From Candidatus Marinamargulisbacteria bacterium SCGC AG-343-D04 (GTDB taxonomy: Bacteria > Margulisbacteria > Marinamargulisbacteria > GCA-2716485 > GCA-002719695), in contig QFBQ01000012.1 of the NCBI GenBank assembly GCA_003265885.1, positions 1 through 37,786 of the forward strand: a stretch of DNA of 37,786 nucleotides, read 5' to 3'. This document shows positions 30,772-37,786 of the stretch, in pieces (within the stretch, counting starts at the first letter, position 1; every line of letters begins with the position of its first letter). The position numbers and the translations under genes are program-made. The notes below the pieces were generated by a model, which worked only from the letters and a program-made list of their open reading frames with translations, was not told the origin of the DNA and did not search any database.

Positions 30772-32072
30772 CGTACAATTCCTTTTAAAACGTTTCGGCT
30801 AGCTCCTATTATTTTACAGAAAACTTTATCCCCTATTTTTTCGTCATTTTTATCTAATATGACAATGCGATTACAATCTGTTCGCCCTTGTATTTCGTTT
30901 TCAGATTTTTTTGTTTTGAGTTCTTCAATGAGTACCTCTTGAGTGCTTCCTATTAGTGCTTCATTTTTTTTCAAACTTATCTCATTTTGAATGTCGTTAA
31001 GACGTATAATACGATCTTTTTTGGTTTCTTCTGATACATCATCTGGAAATTTCATAGCGGCACGTGTGTTGGGTCTTTCTGAATATTTAAAAATAAAAGC
31101 AGAGTCAAACTCTACCTGTTTGACAACATCGATTGTATCTTGAAACTCTTCTTCTGTTTCAGTTGGGAATCCAAGTATGATATCTGTGGATAAGGCCATT
31201 TTTGGATTGATTGAACGAATTTGCTTTACTAAATCTAGAAATTCTTGTTTCGTGTATGTTCTATTCATTTTATGTAAGATTCTGTCGTTTCCTGCTTGTA
31301 ACGGCATGTGGATTTGATTACAAATATTATCGCGTTCTGTCATGAGTTTTATTAATTTTTCAGGGTAATCTTTTGGATGAGGAGATGTATAACGAATGCG
31401 TTCTATACCTTCTACATCACTGACCATTTTAACGAGATCTGTAAAATCATAATCATCAGATTTGTATGAATTTACATTTTGGCCTAATAAGGTTACTTGT
31501 TTATACCCTTCTTTCACTAATTGCTTCACTTCTTCAACGATATTAAAAGGATCCCGGCTTCTTTCACGTCCTCTGGTGTACGGAACAACACAAAATGTGC
31601 AAAAATTATTGCAACCTCTCATGATGGCAATCCACGCATTTATTCCGTCTTTTCTACTGGGGCTTATGTCTGAATAGGTTTCGAATTCTGAAAGAGTAAC
31701 ATCGTATTGTTTTTCTCCGGTCTTTAATAGGCTGCTTAGTAAGGTTGGAAGGGTTTTATAGCTGTCTGGACCTGCAATAAAATCTATTTTTAAACCTTTT
31801 TTGTCTAATAAATCGGTTTTAAAGTTTGTTGCCATACAGCCTAAAATCCCAATGAGTGAGTCGGCTTTTTTTTGTTTGATTTCATGAACTCTGTTATAGA
31901 TTTTTCGGTTGGCGTTATCTCTAACAGAGCAGGTGTTTAGCATGACGATATCGGCTTGATCTTCTATGGGGGTAATGGCGAATTTGTTATCTGTTAAAAT
32001 AGATTTAACCAATTCTGAGTCATAGACATTCATTTGGCATCCATAGGTTTCAATAAATACTTTTTTAGTCAT
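30768..32072 (-). CDS. miaB: tRNA-2-methylthio-N6-dimethylallyladenosine synthase MiaB
   Basis: Radical-SAM methylthiotransferase modifying i6A37 beside the anticodon of tRNAs reading UNN codons. The 434 residues have the N-terminal MTTase domain with Cys12, Cys48 and Cys79 for the auxiliary cluster, the radical-SAM motif CX3CX2C (Cys154, Cys158, Cys161), the LLGQNVNSY signature and a C-terminal TRAM domain (about 370-434). The YGCQMNVYDSE motif marks MiaB rather than MtaB. It is the last gene of the efp operon; its start lies inside the 28-codon ORF upstream. Confidence 0.95.
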   Translation of the reverse strand: MTKKVFIETYGCQMNVYDSELVKSILTDNKFAITPIEDQADIVMLNTCSVRDNANRKIYNRVHEIKQKKADSLIGILGCMATNFKTDLLDKKGLKIDFIAGPDSYKTLPTLLSSLLKTGEKQYDVTLSEFETYSDISPSRKDGINAWIAIMRGCNNFCTFCVVPYTRGRERSRDPFNIVEEVKQLVKEGYKQVTLLGQNVNSYKSDDYDFTDLVKMVSDVEGIERIRYTSPHPKDYPEKLIKLMTERDNICNQIHMPLQAGNDRILHKMNRTYTKQEFLDLVKQIRSINPKMALSTDIILGFPTETEEEFQDTIDVVKQVEFDSAFIFKYSERPNTRAAMKFPDDVSEETKKDRIIRLNDIQNEISLKKNEALIGSTQEVLIEELKTKKSENEIQGRTDCNRIVILDKNDEKIGDKVFCKIIGASRNVLKGIVR

Positions 32073-32151
32073 TTTTTTCGTTCGCTTTCTTTAGTTGTCG
32101 GTTTATTCTATGAAAAAGTTGCATAAGAGTGAAGTCTTTTTCGTCTTTCAT
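32065..32151 (-). CDS. 28-codon ORF coupled to mtaB and miaB
   Basis: A short frame, beginning with an ATG whose last two bases and the next base form the mtaB stop (ATGA) and ending 8 bases into miaB. The predicted peptide is charged and helical-looking (MKDEKDFTLMQLFHRINRQL, then a Lys/Asn/Glu tail), with no membrane segment. Its exact fit between both neighbours suggests either a real small protein or a translated spacer that carries ribosomes from mtaB to miaB. I find no better use of these 75 bases. A chance ORF cannot be excluded. Confidence 0.45.
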   Translation of the reverse strand: MKDEKDFTLMQLFHRINRQLKKANEKND

Positions 32152-33419
32152 ATTGTTTCCACATAACCTTTCCCGCATATTTTTGGCGTAACTTGGATCA
32201 ATTTATTTTTTAGAGATGTGCGAGATCTGGACTTAACTCGTATATAATTGTCACTAGTTCCAAACCACGCGCCATTTTTCTCTTGTTCGAATAAAACGTT
32301 GATAGGCTTGTTTAAAAATTGTTTGATAAAGGCTGTTTTCTGTTTGTGACTGATATCTCTTAATATTTTGCTGCGTTCTTTTATAATGCTTGGATTTATG
32401 GATTCTTTTTTTCTGCTTCGAGCTAATTTTCGTTCTGAATATGAAAAAACATGCATGTAGTGAAGAGGTAGGGTCATGACATTGGCAACTGTTTCGTCAA
32501 AGTTGGCCTTGCTTTCATCTGGATAGCCCACAATGATATCTGTTCCAATGCATATATCTGGAACGGTTTCATATACCCAGGTGATATAGTCACGAAAGTC
32601 CTTCATAGAATATTTTCTTGCCATAGCTTTTAACACATCATCACTTCCAGCCTGAAGTGGAATATGTAAATGTTTGCATAATTTGGGGTTATCTCGCATC
32701 TGATAAATGAGCTCTTTAGGGATGGTGGTGGGTTCTATAGAAGAAATTCGAATTCTGTCGATTAATGCAATGTTTGATAGGCCGTGAATAATATCCATGA
32801 TGTTTTTGTCTTCATAGCTATATGTTCCTATGTTTACTCCTGTTAAAACGACTTCTCTGTGACCAGCATCAGCAAGTTCTATGGCTTCTCTTATGATATC
32901 TTCAAAGACTCGACTTCTTGCAGGGCCTCTAGCAAAAGGGATGACACAAAATGAACAGAAAAAATCGCAGCCATCTTGTATTTTTAAATTGGCTCGGGTG
33001 TGCTTACTATCAATGGAAGTGCTTTTAATGGTGAAGGGTTCTCGTTTTATCTTTTCGGTTTTTAAGATTTTTTGAGTTGAAGATAGAGTATCTTTAATGA
33101 TGCTGGCTGTGTCCATTTTTTGGGATGTCCCAATAACCCATTTGACGTTATCTAATTCTAGTAACTCGTCTTTATGAATTTGTGATTGGCAGCCAATAAG
33201 AGCAATGTCTATATTTTTATTTTTGTTTTTAAGTTGACGAATGAGTTTTTTGGTATCAGCATCGCCATTTTCTGTAACTGTACAGGTGTTAATCACGGCA
33301 ATATCGGCATCCATGCTGTTAGTGCTGGTAAACCCATGATGTTCGAATAGATGTTCAAGAGCAGCTGTTTCTGACTGGTTTAAGCGGCAACCTTGTGTTA
33401 ATAACGTAACTTTTTTCAT
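32148..33419 (-). CDS. mtaB: tRNA threonylcarbamoyladenosine methylthiotransferase MtaB
   Basis: Radical-SAM enzyme that converts t6A37 to ms2t6A37 in tRNAs reading ANN codons. The 423 residues have the auxiliary-cluster cysteines Cys11 (TQGCRLNQSE, the MtaB form of the motif), Cys46 and Cys77, the radical-SAM CX3CX2C (Cys151, Cys155, Cys158), GVNIGTYSYE, and a C-terminal TRAM-like part. I start at the ATG 33419; the preceding codon is TTG and no ribosome site favours it. A CTGACA-16-GATACC promoter-like pair ends 9 bases before the ATG. tadA lies 44 bases upstream. Confidence 0.92.
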   Translation of the reverse strand: MKKVTLLTQGCRLNQSETAALEHLFEHHGFTSTNSMDADIAVINTCTVTENGDADTKKLIRQLKNKNKNIDIALIGCQSQIHKDELLELDNVKWVIGTSQKMDTASIIKDTLSSTQKILKTEKIKREPFTIKSTSIDSKHTRANLKIQDGCDFFCSFCVIPFARGPARSRVFEDIIREAIELADAGHREVVLTGVNIGTYSYEDKNIMDIIHGLSNIALIDRIRISSIEPTTIPKELIYQMRDNPKLCKHLHIPLQAGSDDVLKAMARKYSMKDFRDYITWVYETVPDICIGTDIIVGYPDESKANFDETVANVMTLPLHYMHVFSYSERKLARSRKKESINPSIIKERSKILRDISHKQKTAFIKQFLNKPINVLFEQEKNGAWFGTSDNYIRVKSRSRTSLKNKLIQVTPKICGKGYVETI

Positions 33420-33463
33420 CAATTGTAGGGTATCACACTCTTTTATGTGCTGTCAGCAGAAAA

Positions 33464-33907
33464 TTAAGCTGTTCTTTTTTCTTTAAAAAATTGTTGTAGC
33501 AATGTTTTGCTTTTTTCATGTGGAATATATTCATACTTTATTGTGTGGTTGAAGAGTTGTTTGCTAAATATATTAAATTGGGTCTCCCCTCCCCATTTAC
33601 TATCGGATACACCGTAGAAAACAGTCTTTATTCGTGCATGAATAATAGCACTTGCGCACATTAAACAAGGTTCGCATGTTGAATACAAATCACAATCTAA
33701 AAGGCGCCACTGGTTTAGGGTGCTAGACGCGAGTTTAATGGCCCGTATTTCGGCATGTTCAGTACAGTCTTGGCGAGTTTCTTTTTCGTTGTGAGCGGCG
33801 GCAATGATGCGATTATTTTGAACAATAACACAGCCTATAGGGACTTCATTTTTTTGGTAAGCCTTCTCTGCTTCTTGGTAAGCATGTTCTAAAAAAGAAA
33901 TCGGCAT
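33464..33907 (-). CDS. tadA: tRNA-specific adenosine deaminase TadA
   Basis: Converts A34 to inosine in the wobble position of tRNA-Arg(ACG). The 147 residues have both zinc and catalytic motifs: His51-Ala-Glu53 and Pro80-Cys81-x-x-Cys84. The normal N terminus (FLEHAYQEAEKAYQKNEVPIGCVIV) is present. It overlaps the DUF3467 stop by one base (TAATG). Its place between efp and two tRNA A37 methylthiotransferases fits a decoding operon. Confidence 0.94.
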   Translation of the reverse strand: MPISFLEHAYQEAEKAYQKNEVPIGCVIVQNNRIIAAAHNEKETRQDCTEHAEIRAIKLASSTLNQWRLLDCDLYSTCEPCLMCASAIIHARIKTVFYGVSDSKWGGETQFNIFSKQLFNHTIKYEYIPHEKSKTLLQQFFKEKRTA

Positions 33908-34191
33908 TAATTAATGCTTAATTCGATATTTTTATTTGAAGTTTTTTTCTCTAATTCTTTGTGCTTGTTTACGTTTTCAGCTAAAAGATTTAGGAGAAGT
34001 TCTGCATTTTGAGGAGTTAAGATGACTCTAGAATGCATGTTTGCTTGCTGTGTTTGGGGTTGAACAAAACCAAAATCAAGAATGAATTCTTCTTTAGAAA
34101 AATTAGTGGCCATAATATTGGCATATTTTCCATTTGCTACATCTTGATTGATATTAACTTTGATTTCTTTTTTTTCTGTCTTATTACTCAT
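33907..34191 (-). CDS. DUF3467 family protein
   Basis: A protein of 94 residues of the uncharacterised DUF3467 family. Visible pattern: a central YANIMATNFSKEEFILDFGF (about 23-42), then SRVILTPQNAELLLNLLAENV (about 54-74), both typical. The termini are Lys/Asn-rich. The family is widespread and often sits next to translation or chaperone genes; no activity is established. Here it is locked between efp and tadA, overlapping efp by 4 bases and tadA by 1, so a link to translation is a reasonable inference. Confidence 0.88.
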   Translation of the reverse strand: MSNKTEKKEIKVNINQDVANGKYANIMATNFSKEEFILDFGFVQPQTQQANMHSRVILTPQNAELLLNLLAENVNKHKELEKKTSNKNIELSIN

Positions 34192-34754
34192 GATTTTACC
34201 CTCTCTAGATAGTCACCCGTTTCTGTATTGATTTTAATAATGTCGCCCTCTTTAATAAACGAAGGAGCATTTACCGTCATGTCATTTTCTAATATGACAG
34301 GTCTTAAAGATGCAGATGCTGTTGCTTTTTTGATTTCTGGGGGAGCTGATGTGACGGTTAATTCCATGGTTTTAGGAAGTTCTAACCCAACTATAGAGTC
34401 GTCATAAAAGGTTATGGAATAATCTTCAGATTCTTTTAAGAATTTATCGGCATCGCCAATGATATCTTTATTGACTTCGATTTGTTCAAAGTTATCATTG
34501 TCCATAAAGATATACTGTTCAGTATCTTTATAAAGATATTGCATGGATTTAGAGTTTAAAGATGCTTTTTCTACACGTTCACTAGATAAGAAACGTTTTT
34601 CGAGATTTCTGCCATTTTGAATGTTTTTGAGTTTTGTTTGCATGCATGCGTTTCCCTTTCCGGGTGTTCTATGCATTTTCCAAGTGACTCGATACAATTC
34701 ATTATCGACGACTAAAATCATTCCTTCTCGTATTTGTGTTGCGTTAATTTGCAT
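34188..34754 (-). CDS. efp: Elongation factor P
   Basis: Ribosome-binding factor that relieves stalling at polyproline. The 188 residues show three beta-barrel domains: the KOW-like N-terminal domain with the exposed loop THRT, then PGKGNA, in which Lys33 is the position modified by lysylation in E. coli (Lys34), the middle OB domain, and a C-terminal OB ending GDIIKINTETGDYLERV. The frame is open to a GTG at 34763, but AAGAAGG lies about 8 bases before the ATG at 34754, so I use that. An EF-P modifier gene is not present in the window. First gene of the operon. Confidence 0.95.
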   Translation of the reverse strand: MQINATQIREGMILVVDNELYRVTWKMHRTPGKGNACMQTKLKNIQNGRNLEKRFLSSERVEKASLNSKSMQYLYKDTEQYIFMDNDNFEQIEVNKDIIGDADKFLKESEDYSITFYDDSIVGLELPKTMELTVTSAPPEIKKATASASLRPVILENDMTVNAPSFIKEGDIIKINTETGDYLERVKS

Positions 34755-34826
34755 TATTGTCACCTTCTTAACATCGTATTATCCTTAAACTATCAATTTT
34801 CATGAGTTAAGTAAAGGAGAAGCATT

Positions 34827-35321
34827 ATGGCCGATAAATTTTCATTTGATATTACAGGTAAAATTGAATTGCAAGAGATAGATAATGCGATTAACCAGGC
34901 ATTAAAAGAAATTTCTCATCGATATGATATTAAGGATTCACAGTATTCTATTACCTTTTCTAAAGAGTCTCATGATGTTTCTATTGAGGCTGAAGATGAT
35001 TTTAAATGTCGTGCTATTAAAGAGATTTTGAATCAGAAGTTTGTGTTACGAGGGGTATCATTATCTGCGATTGATTATGGCAAGATAGACGTGACTTTGT
35101 CGAAAGCAAAGTTGACGGGAAAGATACAAAGCGGACTTCCTCAAGATAAAGCAAAGGTGATTAATAAAGCGATCAAAGACACGAAAATCAAAGTGAATGC
35201 GCAGATTATGAATGATGTCATACGCGTAGCCTCTAAAAGTAAGAATGATCTTCAAGCGGTTATGAAAGAGTTGAAATCACAAAAATTTGACTGCTATTTT
35301 GGCTTTTCTAATTTTCGTTAA
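34827..35321 (+). CDS. yajQ: YajQ family nucleotide-binding protein (UPF0234)
   Basis: Small protein of two ferredoxin-like RNP-type domains; YajQ relatives bind cyclic di-GMP in Xanthomonas and Pseudomonas. The 164 residues are full length with the ends FSFDITGKIELQEIDNAINQ and LKSQKFDCYFGFSNFR typical of the family, and Arg/Lys-rich strands for nucleotide binding. AAAGGAGA precedes the ATG. It is divergent from efp (72 bases between starts) and overlaps the deacetylase gene by 14 bases tail to tail. No GGDEF or EAL protein is in the window. Confidence 0.95.
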   Translation: MADKFSFDITGKIELQEIDNAINQALKEISHRYDIKDSQYSITFSKESHDVSIEAEDDFKCRAIKEILNQKFVLRGVSLSAIDYGKIDVTLSKAKLTGKIQSGLPQDKAKVINKAIKDTKIKVNAQIMNDVIRVASKSKNDLQAVMKELKSQKFDCYFGFSNFR

Positions 35322-35985
35322 GTCTAAGCATTTCATCTATGCTTACACAGGAATAGCCTTTTGATCGTATTTTTTTAATAAGTTTAGGCAAAAATTGGGC
35401 AGTTTTTTTGTTGTCATGTAGTACAATTATGCCACCGGGTTTTAGATGTTTTAGAATATCAGAAATAATAGCTTTCTCTGATTTGCTTTTTTTCCAGTCT
35501 TCTGGATCTATATTCCATTTTAAAATGTGTGTGAAATGATGTTTGAATAAGCTGTTGTTTTTCTTGTTCCACTGCCCATAAGGGGGTCTAAAGTAGTCAG
35601 GTAACATCTTTAAGTGTTTATGAAAGATGAGTTGGCTTTTGGCGATATCTTTTAACAGAATGGTTTTATTGGTGGAGTCGTAACGTTGATGGGCAAAACT
35701 GTGATTTCCAACAGTATGATTAGCTTTTAATATGTTTTGAGAAATTTGAGGGTATTTTTCGACTTGTTTGGCAATTAAAAAGAAAGAGGCATGAATCTGA
35801 TTCTTTTTTAAAGTATCGAGTATTTTGTTTGTGGAGTACTTATTTGGGCCATCATCAAAGGTTAATGCGACAACATTTTTTGTTGTTGGGACATGGTGTA
35901 AAACGAAGGGTAGTCCATACACGACATGGGTGCCAACACATAGTAAGTATAATAGACTAGCTAGATAGCAATGTTTCCAATTCAT
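35308..35985 (-). CDS. Exported NodB-type polysaccharide deacetylase
   Basis: Probable peptidoglycan, chitin or exopolysaccharide deacetylase of 225 residues. An N-terminal signal or anchor (about 7-24) is followed by a full carbohydrate-esterase-4 core: TFDDGP with Asp44-Asp45, the metal site His95-x3-His99 (GNHSFAH), RPPYG (133-137), the DPEDW motif (about 160-164) and the C-terminal Leu-His190-Asp. All catalytic residues are present, so activity is expected at the cell envelope. It starts inside the end of pepF (29-base overlap), so it is coupled to it, and meets yajQ tail to tail. Confidence 0.9.
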   Translation of the reverse strand: MNWKHCYLASLLYLLCVGTHVVYGLPFVLHHVPTTKNVVALTFDDGPNKYSTNKILDTLKKNQIHASFFLIAKQVEKYPQISQNILKANHTVGNHSFAHQRYDSTNKTILLKDIAKSQLIFHKHLKMLPDYFRPPYGQWNKKNNSLFKHHFTHILKWNIDPEDWKKSKSEKAIISDILKHLKPGGIIVLHDNKKTAQFLPKLIKKIRSKGYSCVSIDEMLRLNEN

Positions 35986-37738
35986 TGATCATTCCTTCTA
36001 TATAAATAATGCTTTTGTTCCAAAACTTTTGGTCTGTTATATCTGCATCTACAATTTTTGCAATTTTTTGAGGGTTGTCTGAACTTCCTGCTGCCAAACA
36101 CTCTTTAAGTTTTGGAATAAAGGAAATGCCTTGTTCGAGATACTGTTGATATAAAGAGAATACTAATAAATTCCCAAAGTTATAGGCATGAACGTAGAAA
36201 GGATAATCTACAAAATGAGGGATAGTGGCCCACTCCCACTGATATTCATCAGTTATTTCGACACTGTCTTTAAAGACTTGTTTGAGTAATGTTTTGTAGG
36301 TTGCACAAAAATCATCAGCAGACAAAAGTCCTTCAGAACTTTTAGCATGAATGGCTTTTTCGAATTCAGAGAACATATTTTGTCTGTGTGATGTTGCAAA
36401 GGTATCTTCTAGTTTTTCGCAGAGCATAATAATTTTAGTTTGTTTATCTGTAATATTTTTTAATAAGAAATCTGTGGTGATCATTTCAGAAAATACGGAA
36501 GCTGTTTCAGCTAGCGGTAATATAGGGTGATAGTTAAATAAGCTTTGTTTGGATGCTAATACATCGTGAATTGCATGTCCAAGTTCATGAGACATCGTTG
36601 AAATATCGCGAGGTTTTCCTAAGAAGTTCAACATGACATAGGGGTTGATATCGGGAGTGTAACCAGAGCAAAAAGCCCCTCCCCTTTTCCCTTTTAATAC
36701 AGGAGCATGAATTCGGTTTTCTTCAAACATCATGTTTGCAATATCTCCGAATTCTTTATCAAAGGCATAAAAGCTATCTAGAACAATGGATTTAGATTCT
36801 TTATATGAAAATGTTTTTTTATGGTCTGGTAGAGGTGCGTAAATGTCAGCTAAAGTCATTTTTTTGAGTTTTAAGAGCTTTTTTTTGAGTTTATAGTATC
36901 TTTGTACTAATGTGTTCGATTTCGTAGTGACATCATGCAAGGTATCTACGGCCTTATCGGGAAGATCGTTGGAAATGTTGCGAATGCTCATGGGGTGTTT
37001 GTATCCGCGTAATTTTCGCTCTGTATTGTAGTCTTTAAAAATGTGATTAAAGAGATGAGTGACGACAATTTTATTTTCTTTATAGGTGCTGAAAAAGATC
37101 TCCATGGCGTTTTGTCTAACTTTTTGATCATGGTGGTAGCGTAAATTTCGTATTTCTGGACCAGTGAGTGTTTTTTTCTTTCCGTCTATTGTTATCTCAA
37201 AAGAAAAGGAGGCCGTTAACTCTCCATAAAGATTTTGGTATCCATTCATGCCAGTGACATCTTTAAGATTGATGATTTTCTCTTCCTCTTCACTTAAGTT
37301 GTACTTAGCGGTTTGGTGTTCACGTAAAATGTTGTAATGATAATTTTTGAGACAAGGATCTTTTGTGAGTGCGTTTACTTTCTCTTTAGATAGTTTTCCC
37401 AGTTCTAGGCTAAAAAATAACGTAAGGTTTGAAATTTCAGATTCAATGTCGTCAATATGCGAGCAGAGAGCTTTTAATGTGTCGTTTTGTGTTTCTATGC
37501 TATATCTAAGTGAGGCGTATTGACTTACTTTGTATAAAGGATTGAATAGCGTTTCGAGTTCTTTAAATGCTTGTGTAATTTCTTTTGAAGTACAGGAGTT
37601 AAGTTTGTTTTTGTATTTTTTTTGAAAGTTTTTGGCTTTCTCGGTACATTTGTTTAAGTCCTTTTGAATGCTTGGATCTTTTTCAGAACTATATAGATCA
37701 GATAAATCCCAGTGAACGTTTTTGCAATCGCTTGTCAT
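35957..37738 (-). CDS. pepF: Oligoendopeptidase F (M3B family)
   Basis: Cytoplasmic zinc peptidase cutting oligopeptides. The 593 residues have an all-helical N-terminal domain (about 1-200) and the M3 catalytic domain with His384-Glu-Leu-Gly-His388 and the third zinc ligand in a following Glu (AETASVFSE, about 412-420). C-terminal AYNFGNLLVFSLY is typical of PepF. AGGAG sits about 8 bases before the ATG. Length is normal. The deacetylase gene overlaps its end by 29 bases. Only 48 bases upstream are visible before the window ends. Confidence 0.95.
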   Translation of the reverse strand: MTSDCKNVHWDLSDLYSSEKDPSIQKDLNKCTEKAKNFQKKYKNKLNSCTSKEITQAFKELETLFNPLYKVSQYASLRYSIETQNDTLKALCSHIDDIESEISNLTLFFSLELGKLSKEKVNALTKDPCLKNYHYNILREHQTAKYNLSEEEEKIINLKDVTGMNGYQNLYGELTASFSFEITIDGKKKTLTGPEIRNLRYHHDQKVRQNAMEIFFSTYKENKIVVTHLFNHIFKDYNTERKLRGYKHPMSIRNISNDLPDKAVDTLHDVTTKSNTLVQRYYKLKKKLLKLKKMTLADIYAPLPDHKKTFSYKESKSIVLDSFYAFDKEFGDIANMMFEENRIHAPVLKGKRGGAFCSGYTPDINPYVMLNFLGKPRDISTMSHELGHAIHDVLASKQSLFNYHPILPLAETASVFSEMITTDFLLKNITDKQTKIIMLCEKLEDTFATSHRQNMFSEFEKAIHAKSSEGLLSADDFCATYKTLLKQVFKDSVEITDEYQWEWATIPHFVDYPFYVHAYNFGNLLVFSLYQQYLEQGISFIPKLKECLAAGSSDNPQKIAKIVDADITDQKFWNKSIIYIEGMINELETLLSS

Positions 37739-37786
37739 TATTATTCTCCTGATTTTGGTGTGTACTTATTTTATGCTTTTTTGTTT

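Noticed and set aside
1..37786. Mobile elements, CRISPR arrays, toxin-antitoxin or phage defence systems
   Set aside because: No transposase, integrase, repeat-spacer array or paired toxin gene is visible. The AlbA_2 protein is the only gene whose relatives sometimes occur in defence loci, and it stands alone.

Overview
This window is AT-rich (about two thirds A+T by eye) and densely coded, from a diderm (two-membrane) bacterium. The diderm evidence is an Mla-type lipid ABC system whose MCE protein ends in an outer-membrane-barrel-like domain, plus a PorV/UPF0164-like outer-membrane protein with a C-terminal Phe. I see no rRNA, tRNA, CRISPR array, transposase or phage gene; it reads as a core-genome segment. 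The mix (UPF0164-like protein, DUF3467, Bax-inhibitor type, DhnA-type aldolase, glutathione genes) does not point clearly to a well-known phylum. A deep-branching or candidate diderm lineage, perhaps of Margulisbacteria type, is only a guess.

Layout. 131-3246 (-): operon for a membrane-anchored HMA metal-binding protein, MlaE, MlaF and a long MlaD. 3388-8803 (+): comEC, a PorV-like protein, thiG-thiH. 9008-9841 (-): AlbA_2/Schlafen-type protein with a winged helix. 9952-12547: purD (+) facing trmB and a secreted alpha/beta-hydrolase (-). 12595-19181 (+): a heterodimeric ABC exporter, then gshA-gshB and grx-bolA-grxD, a compact glutathione/Fe-S module. 19182-20300: an AT-rich island around an unrecognised Ser/Pro/Ala-rich protein. 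20301-27475: mutY, hemJ, ybgC, a Bax-inhibitor protein, a class I aldolase, an A-type Fe-S carrier, a nucleosidase-glycosyltransferase fusion and ispG. 27605-30771 (+): a small lysine-rich protein, trpE-trpG and a glycosyltransferase-like protein. 30768-34754 (-): a decoding operon, efp, DUF3467, tadA, mtaB, a 28-codon ORF and miaB. 34827-37738: yajQ (+), then a NodB deacetylase and pepF (-).

How it works together. Several genes make or use Fe-S clusters (thiH, mutY, ispG, miaB, mtaB), and the window also encodes likely Fe-S trafficking factors (the CGFS glutaredoxin with BolA, and the A-type carrier). The efp-miaB operon gathers functions that act on decoding. Two genome-level habits stand out. 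First, many first genes have no Shine-Dalgarno but a -10 element ending 6-8 bases before the start codon, which implies leaderless mRNAs; this also corrects the start of the AlbA_2 gene. Second, five convergent gene pairs overlap at their 3' ends, by 4 to 65 bases, with no room for ordinary terminators.

Best candidates for something new: the self-contained MlaD trans-envelope bridge (similar in plan to the one described in Veillonella), the nucleosidase-GT2 fusion, the leaderless promoter pattern, the unknown 189-residue protein in its T-rich island, and the coupled small ORF between mtaB and miaB.
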